Of a stretch of 64,000 bases of DNA, positions 22,640 through 35,169 are shown piece after piece. Every line of letters starts with the position of its first letter. Position 1 is the first letter of the stretch. The DNA comes from Rhinopithecus roxellana (taxonomy: Eukaryota > Chordata > Mammalia > Primates > Cercopithecidae): assembly GCF_007565055.1 (NCBI RefSeq), contig NC_044561.1, forward strand, positions 26,010,114 through 26,074,113, in the 5' to 3' direction. The position numbers and the translations under genes are program-made. Under the pieces are notes generated by a model that was not told the DNA's origin, searched no databases, and saw nothing but the letters and a program-made list of their open reading frames with translations.

Positions 22640-23272
22640 CATAAAATAATTATCAGGCATTCTTGGAGACTGAATCAAATGAGCAGAAACTAAGAGCAAA
22701 ACAAAAACGGACGTAGGAGCGGTTCAGAGTTTGGAGTCATTCGGTATCTCAGTTAAAATAACTACAAATAATACAGACCAGAAAATCGCTGAAAATGAAA
22801 ACTTAATGAGAGAACTGGAAATGAACCAAAATTATCAAACGGAAACTCCAAAATGTTAAAGTAAAATAATTAAAATTAAGAATTCACTCTATGGGTTTAG
22901 CAGCAGATCACGTAGAGCAGAAGAGAGAATTATTGAAATGGGAGATAAGGCAGTAGAACGTATTGAGATTAACACACGGGCAGGTAAAAGGATAGAAAGG
23001 CAGAAAAAAATGCAAGAGATATGTGGGGTGATGGTGAAAAATCTACATATGCGTAAATGCACCCATATGAGGGCAGAGAATGACAGTGGCAGAGAAGCAG
23101 TCTTGGAAAAAAATAAAGGCCAGTTCATTTTATTAGAAGTGTAGAAACTTTGGAATCAAGTTATAGATTCAAAAATCCCTGCAGATTCCAAGCAAAACAA
23201 ATGTGAAAAGGCACCCACAAGGACCGAAAAGACAGAGCAAAAAAATTCTAAAAGCAGCTAGAAATGTAAAAA
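22640..23272 (+). mobile_element. Old L1 (L1M/HAL1-like), ORF1 region, left part
   Basis: Blocks follow L1 ORF1: ccagaaaatcgctgaaaatg, attcactctatgggtttagc agcagatc, agagagaattattgaaatgg, agatt caagcaaaa, and cttaaaagcagc-like (ctaaaagcagctagaaatg) at 23248. The frame is broken. The block is cut at 23273 by the A/C array and resumes at 27140. Confidence 0.82.
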
Positions 23273-26200
23273 GCACATACCACATACACACACACACACC
23301 ACACACACACACATACACACCACACACATACACACACCACATACCACACACACACACACACACACCACACACATACCACATACACACACACACACACACC
23401 ACACACATACACACACACCACACACACACACACCACACACATACACACACACCACACACACACACCACACACATACACACACACCACATACACACACACA
23501 TACACACACCCACCACACACCACACACACATACCACATACCACATACACACACATACACACACACCACACACATACACACACACACCACACATACACACA
23601 CACCACATACACACACCACACCCACACCACATACACACACACACACACCACACAATACACACACACCACATACACACACACACCACACACCACACACATA
23701 CACACACCACACACCACACACATACACACACCACACACACATACACACACACCACACACATACACACACACACCACACACATACACACACACACCACACA
23801 CATACACACACCCACACATACACACACACCACATACACACATACCACACACCACACACATACACACACCACACACATACACACCACATACACACCACACA
23901 ATACACCACACACCACACACATACACACACATACACACACCACACAGATACACACCACACATACACACACACCACACACATACACACACACCACATACAC
24001 ACCACCACATACACACACACCACACACATACACACACCACACACCACACACATACACACACACACACCACACACATACACACACACCACATACATACACA
24101 CACACCACATACACACCACACAATACACACACCACACACATACACACACACCACATACACACACACACACCACACACATACACACACACCACATACACAC
24201 CACAAAATACACACACACACACCACATACCACATACACACACACCATACACATACACACACACCACACACACACACACCACACCATACACACATACACAC
24301 ACACCACACAATACACACACACACACACATACACACCACATACCACATACACACACACACCACACACATACACACACACCACACACATACACACACATAC
24401 ACACACACCACACAATACACACACCACACACATACACACCACATACCACATACACACACACACCACACACATACACACACACCACACACATACACACACA
24501 CACACACCACACACCACACAATACACACACACCATACACACACACCACATACACACCACACAATACACACACCACACACATACACACACACCACATACAC
24601 ACACACCACACACACACCACACACATACACACACACCACACACATACACATACACACACACACACCACACACATACACACACACCACATACCACACAATA
24701 CACACACCACACACATACACACACACCACATACCACATACACACACACCACACAATACACACACCACACAATACACACACCACACATATACACACACACA
24801 CACCACATACCACATACACACACACACCACACACATACACACACCACACACATACACACACACCATACACACACCACACACATACACACACACACATACA
24901 CACACACACACACATACCACACAATACACACACCACACACATACACATACACCACACACATACACACACCACATACACAACACACAATACACACACACAC
25001 ACACCACATACACACACACACAAACACACAACACCCACACACATACCACACACACCACACAATACACACACCACATACCACATACACACACACCACACAC
25101 ATACACACACACCACCCACATACACACACACCACATACACACCACACAATACACACACCACACACATACACACACATACACCACATACCACATACACACA
25201 CACCACACACATACACACACACACCACACACATACACACACACACCACACACATACACCCACACACACACACACACACATACACACACACCACATACACA
25301 CCACACAATACACACACCACACACATACACACACATGCACACACACACACACCACACACATACACACCACATACACACCACACAATACACACACCACACA
25401 CATACACACACACCACATACCACATACACACACACACACCACACACACACACACCACATACCACATACACACACACCACATACACACCACACAATACACA
25501 CACCACACACATACACACCACATTCCACATACACACACACACACCACACACATACACACACACCACACACATACACACACACACACCACACACCACACAA
25601 TACACACACCACACACATACACACACACCACATACACACCACACAATACACACACCACACACATACACACCACATACCACATACACGCACACACACCACA
25701 CACATACACACACACCACATACACACCACACAATACACACACCACACACATACACACACACCACACACACACCACACACACACCCCCACATAACACATAC
25801 ACACACACACACACACCACACATACACACACACCACATACACACCACACAATACACACACCACACACATACACACACACCACATACCACATACACACACA
25901 CACACACCACACAATACACACACCACACACATACACAACACACACTACACACACACACACACCACACATACACACACACCACACACATACACACACACCA
26001 CACACACACCACACACATACACACACACACAACACACACCACACACATACACACACACACATACCACACAATACACACACCACACACATACACACACCAC
26101 ATACACAACACACAATACACACACATACACACACACCACATACACACACACACCACACAATACACACACCACACACATACACACACCACACAATACACAC

Positions 26201-27139
26201 ACCACACACATACACACACACCACACACCACATACACACACATACACACACACACACATACACACACACCACACACATACACACACACCACATACACACC
26301 ACACAATACACACACCACACACATACACACACCACACCACACACACACAACACACACACACACCACACAATACACACACCACACACATACACACACCACC
26401 CACATACCACATACAACACCACACACCACACACATACACACACACCACACACATACACACATACCACACACATACACACACCACACACATACCACATACC
26501 ACATACACACACACACACCACACACATACACACATACACACACACCACCCACATACACACACACATACACACACACCACCCACATACACACACACCACAC
26601 ACATACACACACACCACATACACACCAACAATCCACACCACACACATACACCCACACACCACACACATCACACACACCACCACAACCCACACACACACCA
26701 CACACACACACATACCACATACACACACACACACCACACACATACACACCACACATACACACACACACACCACACACATACACACCACACACCACCACAC
26801 ACACATACACACACCACACACCACACACACACATACACACCACACAATACACACACACACACATACACACACCCACACACCACATACCACATACAACACA
26901 CACACCGAACACATACACAACACAACAACCATAACACACACACATACACACCACACAATCACCTCACACAGACACACACACCACATACCACATACACACA
27001 CCACACACCACACACACACACCACACACATACACACACACCACATACACACCACACAATACACACACCACACACATACACACACACCACATACCACATAC
27101 ACACACACACACATACACACACCACACACACACACACAC
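23273..27139. repeat. 3.87-kb hierarchical A/C-rich satellite-like array
   Basis: The plus strand is almost only A and C, with T confined nearly always to ata and only a handful of G. Basic words are cacaca, cacatacac, caccaca, caccacata and cacaatacac. These combine into recurring modules. One runs cacaatacac-acaccacacacatacac-acacaccacatacacac; successive copies at 25596 and 25642 are 46 bp apart, and 26111, 26156 and 26189 are 45 and 33 bp apart. Frames longer than 1200 codons are open on both strands only because taa, tag and tga cannot arise from these words. No gene is implied. Both flanks are L1 ORF1. Confidence 0.97.
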
Positions 27140-28075
27140 TATATTTAAGGAATCAACAGTGAAACAGGGCTTACTTTAAAAGGAAATGAAAAACAAGATA
27201 AAAAGACGTAAGGCAGTAGAACGGTGTCTTTAGAATTCTGAGAGAAAAATAATTGCCAACTTGGAACTCCATAGTAAAATATCTGTAATAAAGTGAAAAA
27301 AGTTTTTTTTGATAAAGAAAAACTGAGAAGATGGATTCATTGCAAGCAGAGGCATCCTATAAGAAGGTGTCCAGGTGTTGCTAGATGCATGGTGATACGG
27401 GAGGAACGCTGCACAGAGACGTGAGAATATATGAGTCTATCTAAATAAACATCATTTTTTTTTCCCAAAATAATAGTAATGTGTAGCTGGGTTAAATTTT
27501 TGGTAAATGTAACAAGACTATCAGAAAGGGTAAAGGAAGAGAGTAAATGTCAAGGAAGGGTTTTAAAATCCTTGCACTAACTTGGTAAGTGGCAAAAGAA
27601 ATAAATGTAGACACAAAATGTAGCAAAGGCAATTTTTTAATCTCTGGGGTAACTAAAAGAATACTTAAAGATATAAAATTGAGACTGATGGGAGAGAAAT
27701 AGAAAATACAATTATTAATTAATCAAAAGGAAGCCAAACATGAGAAAAAAAATATATCAGAATGGACAAATAAAAAGCTAGAGGAAAGAATACATTTGAA
27801 GAGAAATACATCAATATGTCTTTTCAAAGAGACAAAGATACCCCCTCTCTGCATGCTGTTCAATGTTGCCCTGGAGCTCCCCAGCCAGGGCAGGCTGTCC
27901 CCCATGTGTGGGTATACATGTATATTTTACATATATGATTAGAGAGGATAAGTAACATTTTAGTTTTGCACTATAAACATTATTATATATGTGGAAGAAA
28001 AATAATCTGTAAACTAGAGGAACTATTAACTAAATCTATGTTCAATATGAATACTATTACTATCTACCAGCAAAA
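27140..28075 (+). mobile_element. Old L1 (L1M/HAL1-like), continuation right of array
   Basis: aaggcagtagaacggtgtct ttagaattctgagagaaaaata and gataaagaaaaactgagaag correspond to the next part of L1 ORF1. They are followed by inter-ORF/ORF2 start blocks (ggttttaaaatccttgcac, gtagacacaaa, atatatcagaatgg) and, after a deletion, ORF2 RT blocks (ccccctctctgcatgctgtt at 27842; gtggaagaaaaataatctg). Fully degenerate. Confidence 0.82.
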
Positions 28076-28159
28076 AAAAAAAAAAAAAAAGATAAATAAT
28101 GAAAATGTTAAATGATTCTATTTACATGGGCACTGGGTGTGTACAGGATCACTGGAGGC

Positions 28160-28490
28160 TCAGAGTGAGCACGACAGCATTATGAGAATGGGAGGGGACA
28201 CTCGGAGACACAGACGCAGACACACATGGAGGGCACTGTGTGAAGACACAGAATACACAGAGGGGAGATGACCAGAGGCAGAGGCAAAGCGATGCTCCCA
28301 CCAGCCAAGGCATGTTGGAGGCTGCTAGAAGTTGGAAGAGGCAAGGAGTGCTCCCACCCCGGAGGCTTCAGAGGGTGCTTGGCCCTGCTGATGACTTGAT
28401 TCTGGACACCTGGCCTTCCAAAACTGAGAGAATCGATGTCTGTTATTTTAACCCATCAGGTGATTCATTCCTGCAGCCCTAGGAAACGCC
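28160..28490 (+). mobile_element. MLT1-type LTR, 3' part
   Basis: gaagacacagaatacacaga, ccaccagccaaggcatgttg, ggcttcagagggtgcttggc, and ctgcagccctagg near the end follow the MLT1 3' half. Confidence 0.78.
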
Positions 28491-28524
28491 CTGTCCACCT
28501 AAGTTTTGTGCAGAGCACGCGGCC

Positions 28525-28850
28525 CGGCAATTCAACTCCTAGAAACAGATGCAAAAGAAATGCGGGAAGTGTTGACAAAAGAATTCATCCAGGATCATGC
28601 CTAGCAGCACTGATATCAACACAATCTCAACAGAATGAATGAAAACTTCAGTATGCCCTGAAATGTGACCTTGTAAGGAACAGGACTAGAGCTGCACACA
28701 CGCGGATGAACTTCACACAGGGTTGAGCAGAAGGAGCCAGACATGAAAGAGAAGCTGCTTTATAATTGCACGTAAACAATGTTTAGGAGGAGGCAGAACT
28801 AAACAAGGCGTTTGAGATCAGGACAGTGCTGACCTACATGGGAGGTGCCA
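28525..28850 (+). mobile_element. L1M 3'-end fragment
   Basis: caattcaactcctagaaaca, gcggatgaacttcacacagg, gagcagaaggagccagacat and the gcttta taattgcac block follow the L1M ORF2-end/3'UTR order. Confidence 0.75.
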
Positions 28851-29109
28851 TCTGGGAAGGAAGGAGAGCAGCCATGGGGGGCCGGACATGGTCACTCCCA
28901 TTCAACCATTCCATGGGTGTTTCTCCCAGAAATTCATCCAGCCAGGACCTATTATCGAGGCCTAGGAATGGGTCATTCCATTGACTGTGTTACTCTTGGG
29001 TTATTTTCACACAAAATAAACAGAGGCCCCAAAAGCTCCTCAAACCTACCTCACTCCACTCTCCACAGGGTCCACCTCTTGCTTACGATACCTCTCAGAA
29101 ATCTAACCT
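28851..29109. other. No feature recognised
   Basis: Short non-repetitive interval between L1 pieces. Confidence 0.5.
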
Positions 29110-30200
29110 ACAGGTAAAATGAAGAACATCGCAAAGCTTCTAGACAGAAACAGGAGGAAATCAAGATGGCTTTGTGCTTGGCGATGAGTTTTTAAATACA
29201 ACACTCATGACACAGACCGTGAAGGCACAAAAGCCTTAGACTTTATTCAGTTGAAACCTCTGCTCTGTGAACCGTGTTGTGAGGATGCCGAAGACAAGCC
29301 ACACGCTGGGAGGAAACATCTGCAAAACATGTCTCTGGTAAAGAGCTCGTACCAAAATACATGAAGAATTCTTGAAACTCAACAACAAGGGAACAACCCA
29401 GTTAAAAAGTGGGTCAAAGAACTGAAGAGCGGTCTCATGGAAGAATACAGACGGAGGGCAAATAAGCACACAAAGGAATCCTCAAGATCATTCATCATTA
29501 AGATATGGCCAATTTAAACAGCAATGCGATCCCACTGCACACCTGTTAGAATGGTGAACAGCCAAAACTCTGACAACACCAAACGCAGGCAAGAAGGCAG
29601 AGCCAGGCGACCTCTGGTCCGTTGCTGGAGCACACGCAAAATGGCACGGCCATTCAAGAAGAGAGCCTGACAGTTTCTTAGGAAGTTAAATATAGTCTCA
29701 CCATATGATCCACCAATCACACTCCTACATATTTATCCAACTGATTTGAATACTTATGTCTACACAAAAAACCTACATGCAAATATTTATAGCCGTCTCA
29801 TCCGTAATCTCCAAAAACTGAAAGCCACCAAAATGTCCTTCAAAAGGTAACTAGATAAACAAATGGCAGGGCTTTTATACAATGGAACACAATTGGAGAC
29901 AGAGATGAGCTACCAAGCCATGCAGAGAGAGGAAGGAAATCACCAATGCTTGCACCTTGAGTGCGTATTTTTCATGTGAAAAAAGTCAGTCCAGAAAAGG
30001 CTGCTCACACTCTGTGATACCGATATTTTCAAGTATGTGAGGAAAAGCAAAACTATAAAGATAGTAAAGAGACCAGCAGTCACCAGAGATTGGAGGGGAG
30101 GGAGGAGGGCTGGACGACGAGACAACAAGGACTCTTACAGCAGTGAAACTCTTCTGCGTGATGCTGTCATGGGGGGCATACGACACTGCATATCTGTTAT
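29110..30200 (+). mobile_element. L1M ORF2 3' end and 3'UTR
   Basis: Successive blocks match L1 ORF2 C-terminus and 3'UTR: gctctgtgaaccgtgttgtg, gacaagccacacgctgggag, actcaacaacaagggaacaa cccag, cactgcacacctgttagaat, then gcagtgaaactcttctgcgt near 30135. Many indels. Confidence 0.85.
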
Positions 30201-30390
30201 AAGAGAGTTGGATCATAATCCCAAAAGATGCAACCCCAAACTCCAAAATCCTGAACGTTGAAATCCCAAAAGATCAAAATCCCTCAACGAAAGTTGGGAA
30301 AATTTAGTAGGGAACACTCATGTCATTGTTTATCAGGTCACAGAACAATTTCAAAAGAGGAGCAGTGATACCATTTAGAAAATTAATGTA
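30201..30390. other. Unassigned repeat-like sequence rich in aaatccc
   Basis: Contains spaced phrases ataatcccaaaagatgcaac, aaaatcctgaacg, gaaatcccaaaagatcaaaa tccc. It looks like the end of an old DNA transposon but I cannot name it. It may continue right of the Alu (30724-31400). Confidence 0.35.
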
Positions 30391-30674
30391 GGCCGGGCAC
30401 AGTGGCTCATACCTGTGATCTCAACACTGCGGGAGGCTGAGGCAGGTGGATCGCTTGAGCTCAGGAGTTCAAGACCAGCCTGGCCAAACATGGGGAAACC
30501 CCGTCTCTACTAAAAATACAAAAATTCGTCAGGTGTGGTGGTGGCGCCCGTAGTCCCAGCTACGCAGGAGGCTGAGGCAGGAGAATTGCTTGAACCCAAG
30601 AGATGGAGGTTGCAGTGAGCCGAGATCCAGTCACTGCATTCTAGCCTGGGGGACAGAATGAGACTCTGTCTCAG

Positions 30675-30723
<49 letters not shown>
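30391..30723 (+). mobile_element. Alu with 49-nt pure A tail
   Basis: Full-length Alu starting ggccgggcacagtggctcat. The tail is an uninterrupted run of 49 A from 30675 to 30723, unusually long for a body with this much divergence. Confidence 0.96.
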
Positions 30724-30725
<2 letters not shown>

Positions 30726-31440
30726 ATGTGAACTCTCTTGACAGAGAGAGTCATATCCTGAGAGAAAAAAAAAAAAGCAGCTTTTCATTATGATCCATGA
30801 CTCCAAAATATAGTTAATGGTTGTGAACAAGGGCCATCTCTTATGCCCACCTTTGTGCAATTGCCTGTAATCCATCCCTGTAATACATGTTTTCATATAT
30901 CAGATTTTCTTGTTAGTTTTATTTTAACTTGCTTGTTTGTTTTTACTATTTTAAGTGGTCAGATTTTTTTTTTTTTTTTTTTTTTACAATTTCCTGTGCT
31001 ATGAATTTTATCATTTCTGCATCATTTCCAATACTGGAGGTGTAAATTGTGCTGAGACTTTAGAGTTCTAATTCGTTTTATGCCTTTTGTTTGTTTGTTT
31101 GTTTGTTTGCAAATTTGACTCTACAAGAGCACACTATCACAATATTACATTTTGCATACGTATTGCCCATGTATGTACAAACATTGAAACTTCCTCAGTA
31201 AATGGAGAGATGTCCTTTTTGTACATCTGCACGTATGAAAAACGAAATTTTCCACGATCTCGGTTCTTTGGTAACCATCATGGTGACCCCATCACAGTTT
31301 CTGACAGGACTTCTCAAAATACTGAGGTTGTTCATTACAGTATCTCAGATGACCGCAGCTAGTAAGCTCGGTGCTAACAGTCACCAGCCATTCTGCTATG
31401 TGTTGATACATTTCCCTTTTTCACCAGTTTCTTTTCTTTC
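30724..31440. other. AT-rich, unassigned; poly(T) and (TTTG)n
   Basis: Holds a T run at about 30965-30986 and a (ttTG)n tract at 31087-31110. Otherwise unassigned. It may pair with 30201-30390 as one old element split by the Alu. Confidence 0.4.
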
Positions 31441-31578
31441 CTTTTTTTTTTTTTTTAAAGGTGAGGTTTTACTCGGTCACTCAGGCTGGAGTGCAGTGGT
31501 GTGATCATAGCTCAATGGACCCTCCTGCCTCCGTTTCCTGAGTGGCTGGACAACGAGTGTGAGCCACCTGTCCTGTTT
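31441..31578 (-). mobile_element. Old Alu monomer-like remnant
   Basis: tttttaaaggtgaggtttta ctcggtcactcaggctggag... gagtggctggacaacgagtg tgagccacctg. It is shorter than half an Alu pair, with a deletion, consistent with a free left monomer or AluJ relic. Confidence 0.7.
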
Positions 31579-31600
31579 CATCACAGACACAGCTCATCTT

Positions 31601-31924
31601 TTCTTTCTTTCAGTGTTTTCCTTTTCTTTCCTTTTCTTTTCTTTTGAGATGGAGTCTTTCTCTTGTCACCCAGGCTGGAGTGCAGTGGCACAATCTCAGC
31701 TCACTGCAGCCTCCACCTCCTGGGTTCAAGCGATTCTCCTGCCTCAGCTTCCCGAGTAGCTGGGATTATAGGCACCCACCGCCACACCCAGCTAATTTGT
31801 GTATTTTTAGTAGAGACGGGTTTTGCCATGTTGGCCAAGCTGGTCTCAAACTTCTGACTTTGTGATCCACCCTCCTCAGCCTCCCAAAGTGCTGGGATGA
31901 CAGGCATGAGCCACCGTGCCCGAC
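31601..31924 (-). mobile_element. AluS-like, antisense
   Basis: Complete antisense Alu with a T/C-rich tail. Perfect 11-bp target duplications cagctcatctt at 31590-31600 and 31925-31935. Confidence 0.96.
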
Positions 31925-32064
31925 CAGCTCATCTTCTCATGACTGTTATGCCCATATGGCTGTCCTTAGTTTACTGAGTGTTTATGCTTGCAAAAATATG
32001 TATGTGATTATTGCCTATTTTATTTTGTATTGTTTTCCAATTCCACTCCTAAGTGAGAAAATGT

Positions 32065-32368
32065 GGCCGGGCGCGGTGGCTCACGCCTGGAATCCCAGCA
32101 CTTTGCGAGGCCGAGGCGGGCAGATCACGAGGTCAGGAAATGGAGACCATCCTGGCTAACATGGTGAAACCTCGTCTCTACTAAAAATACAAAAAACTAG
32201 CCACGTGTGGTGGCAGGAGCCTGTAGTCCCAGCTACTCGGGAGGCTGAGGCAGGAGAATGGGGTGAACCCGGGAGGCAGAGCTTGCGGTGAGCTGAGATT
32301 GCACCACTGCACTCCAGCCCGGGCGACAGAGTGAGACTCCGTCTCAAAAAAATAATAATAATAATAAA
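32065..32368 (+). mobile_element. AluY-like, full length, young
   Basis: ggccgggcgcggtggctcac start, gatcacgaggtcagg Y-type phrase, (aat)n tail. Perfect 11-bp target duplications tgagaaaatgt at 32054-32064 and 32369-32379. Inserted into antisense L1. Confidence 0.97.
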
Positions 32369-32504
32369 TGAGAAAATGTGGTATTTGTCCTTCTGTGCTT
32401 GGCTTTTTTCATTTAGCATAATGTCTTCCAGATCAGTCCATGTTGTCACAAAATACAGAACACTTTTCTCTTTTAAGGCTTAATAGTATTCTATTTTATG
32501 TGTC

Positions 32505-32785
32505 TCTCTGTGTGTATATATATAAAATATATATGTGTGTGTGTCTATATATAATATATATGTGTGTATATATGTGCATGTATAATATATGCGTGTATAT
32601 ATGTTATATGTGTGTGTATGTGTGTATAATATGTGTGTATATGTGTGTATATATGTGTGTATATGTGTATATATGTGTGTATATATGTGTATATATGTGT
32701 GTATATATAATATATATGTGTATATATAATGTGTGTATATATATGTATATATAGAATATGTGTGTGTATATATACATATATAAAA
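32505..32785. repeat. (TGTGTATATA)n compound microsatellite
   Basis: Alternating purine-pyrimidine tract of tgtgtg and tatata words. It is free of other sequence apart from rare c and aa. Confidence 0.93.
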
Positions 32786-32876
32786 AACGTTTTTTAATCC
32801 ATTCATTCATTGAGAAACTTAGGTTGATGCTATAACTTGTTTATTGTAAATAAGGCTGCCAAAACAAAACAACAAC

Positions 32877-33460
32877 AAAAAAATAGACAAATGGGATTAT
32901 ATCAAACTCTAAGGCTTCTGCACAACCACAGAAACAATTAACGGTCAAAAGACAACCTGTGGATAGGGCGAAAATATTTTCAAGCCGTACATCTAAATAC
33001 AGGGTTAATACCCAAAATATATAAGGGACTCAAACAACTCAATAGCAAGAAAACAAATGAACCAATTTTAAAAACTGGCATAGGATCTGATAGAGATTTA
33101 TTAAAAGCCAACATACCAATGACCAACACACATAGGAAAAAATGCTCAACATCACTAATCATTAAGGAAAAGTAACTTACAATCACAATGAGATATCCAC
33201 TCACACCTGTCAGAATGACACTATTATCAAGAGGATGAAGGATGCTAAGTGTTGGTGAGGCAATGCAGTAAAGGGGGCCTTTACGAAACTGTACTAACTG
33301 TGCACAGTTGGTGGGAATGTAAATTAGCACAGCTATTATGGACGACTGTATGGGGCTTCCTCAAAAACCTAGAACTAGAACGACTGTATGATCCAGCAAT
33401 CTTAGCTTTAGTGTGTATCCAGAGGAGTTGAAATCAGCATGTCAAATAAAGATATGCCTC
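32877..33460 (+). mobile_element. L1 ORF2 3' segment, sense, inverted relative to left neighbour
   Basis: gggattatatcaaactctaa ggcttctgcac, caatgagatatccactcaca cctg, gttggtgggaatgtaaatta and ccagaggagttgaaatcagc follow L1 ORF2 C-terminal order. It ends where the antisense piece on its left would continue, so the two form one 5'-inverted L1. Confidence 0.85.
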
Positions 33461-34551
33461 TCTGAATCTCCGGCACACACAGAACCCAAGCCGGATCTGG
33501 GAACCCGGGCCCAGAGGATGCAGGCTCAGCCCTGCCCTCCAGGAGCTTCAGATAAAGGGAGATGGGGTATGTTTAGGGACAGCACGCCACAGGGTGGACC
33601 CCAAAGGGGCCAGGGCTGGGGGAGCGTGGCAGCTGGAAACCCACAGGGTCCCTGGTCTCACTCAGTGGTGCCCAGAACAACTGAAACCCCATGACTACCC
33701 AGGCCACCTGCCCTTGCATGTAAGTCTTGCTGAGTGAGCAGCCAGAAAAGCCACAGGTGGAAAGGACCTTGCCAGCCCCGAGGCTGTCAGTCTGTTTGGA
33801 GGAAACTCAAATCCCTTGTCCGTAGTGAGGAAGGAGCAGGTGCTGCTTCAGGGACAGCGCTTGGGACCTGTGGTCAGTGAGCCCTTCCTCCCTCCTGGGA
33901 CCTTACTCTCAACCAGCCAGAGCCCTGGGGCCTCAGCCTGGCTCACAAGTGGCGGCTCCTGCACCCCCAGCCCCCGCCTGGCTCACTGTCCCCTCTTTGC
34001 CAGTGGCCTGCTGTTTCTGAGCCTTCGCCTGGGAGGGGCTTCCTTCCAGAGGCCTCCCCCATCTGCTAGGCGGCCCTGCCCTCCCTGCAGACCAGCCCTC
34101 ACTATAACTGTGTCCCCCCAGAGAGTGGCTCTGTGAGGATAGGACAGATGCTGAGTGGATGTCACATGGTGACCCAGACGCAGGGATCCCTCAGCAGACA
34201 GGACAGAGGAAAGAAGGCTGGGCTGAGGCCCATCTCTCAGGAGCATCTCAGGGAGGGCACACGCTGGGTGCCGATAAGCTCCGAAAAGGCTCACCGTGGC
34301 TCCAGCACCCAGCCTGGGACATGGGATCGCAGCTGGCAGGGCGAGGGTAGGGTAAGCGGGGAGCTATCTGGAATTCCTTGGAACCAAGCTGAGGCTCCCT
34401 TGGGTCTGTGATGCTTGCAGCAGGAGAGTGACGTCCCTGAGAGGCTGGCCTTCGGGTGTGGGGCGAAGGGGCCTGAAGAATGTGGCAAACGCCGTCAGCT
34501 CCACGCCTTGACACCCCCATTTTGTTTACACTTTCAGGGGATCCCTGGCCC
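33461..34551. other. GC-rich, no feature recognised
   Basis: Chance frames up to about 108 codons only. No repeat recognised. Confidence 0.5.
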
Positions 34552-35008
34552 ATCTGTTTGTACTGCTGCAACAAAATGCCACAGACTGGGTACTTTTTAT
34601 TTATTTATTTAATTTTATTTCTTTTTTTTGAGGCAGAGTCTCGCTCTGTTGTGGAGGCTGGAGTGCAGTGCCACACCCTCTGCCTCCCTGGTTCAAACGA
34701 ATCTTCTGCCTCAGCCTCCCAAGTAGCTGAGATTACAGGTGTCCACCACCATGCCGGGCTAATTTTTGTATTTTTAGTAGAGATGGGGTTTCGCCACGTT
34801 GGCCAGGCTGGTCTCAAACTCCTGACCTCAGGTGATCCGCCCGCCTCAGCCTCCCAAAGTGCTGGGATTCCAGGTGTGAGCCTCCATGCCCAGCCAATTT
34901 TTAATAAACAGAAATGTATTAGGTCACAAAAGCCCCACCTCACAGCATGGCCACACTGGGGGTCGGGTTTCCAACTCAGGCTTTTGCGGGGACACCTTCA
35001 AACCACTG
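34552..35008 (-). mobile_element. MLT1-type LTR, antisense, interrupted by Alu
   Basis: tactgctgcaacaaaatgcc acagactgggtac (LTR 3' end) is separated by an Alu from cagaaatgtatt. After an internal deletion comes the LTR start (gccccacctcacagcatggc ... cactgggggtcgggtttcc). Confidence 0.75.
34593..34895 (-). mobile_element. Alu, antisense, with small internal deletion
   Basis: Antisense Alu with a (ttta)n-type tail. The stretch normally reading through gatctcggctcactgcaac is missing after gagtgcagtgcc. It lies within the MLT1 LTR. Confidence 0.94.
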
Positions 35009-35169
35009 CAGGCCCTTCATGCTCCTGCCGTCCATGCTCCAGGGTGAGAATTGGGGAGCAGAGTGAGAAAGGAAAGGGACCCAGGACTAAATCCCAAGGG
35101 GGCTCATGGGCACCATCGCCATTAGCTGGGCCACATTCAGCTTTAATGGAACCCACAGCCCACGAGGCT

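Larger units (their letters stand above)
31936..32876 (-). mobile_element. L1 3' region, antisense, with expanded TG/TA tract
   Basis: ttctgtgcttggcttttttc atttagcataatgtcttcca... catgttgtcac... ccattcattcattgagaaac ttaggttgatgc is the reverse of an L1 ORF2-end/3' region. A (tgtgtatata)n tract occupies about 32505-32785 at the L1's own tatatata site, and an AluY sits at 32065. It abuts a sense L1 piece at about 32877. Confidence 0.85.

Noticed and set aside
23169..27139. Giant open frames (897-1293 codons) on both strands of the A/C array, His/Thr-rich on plus and Cys/Val-rich on minus
   Set aside because: The repeat words cannot generate stop codons in any frame, so openness carries no information. 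No initiation or splice context and no domain.
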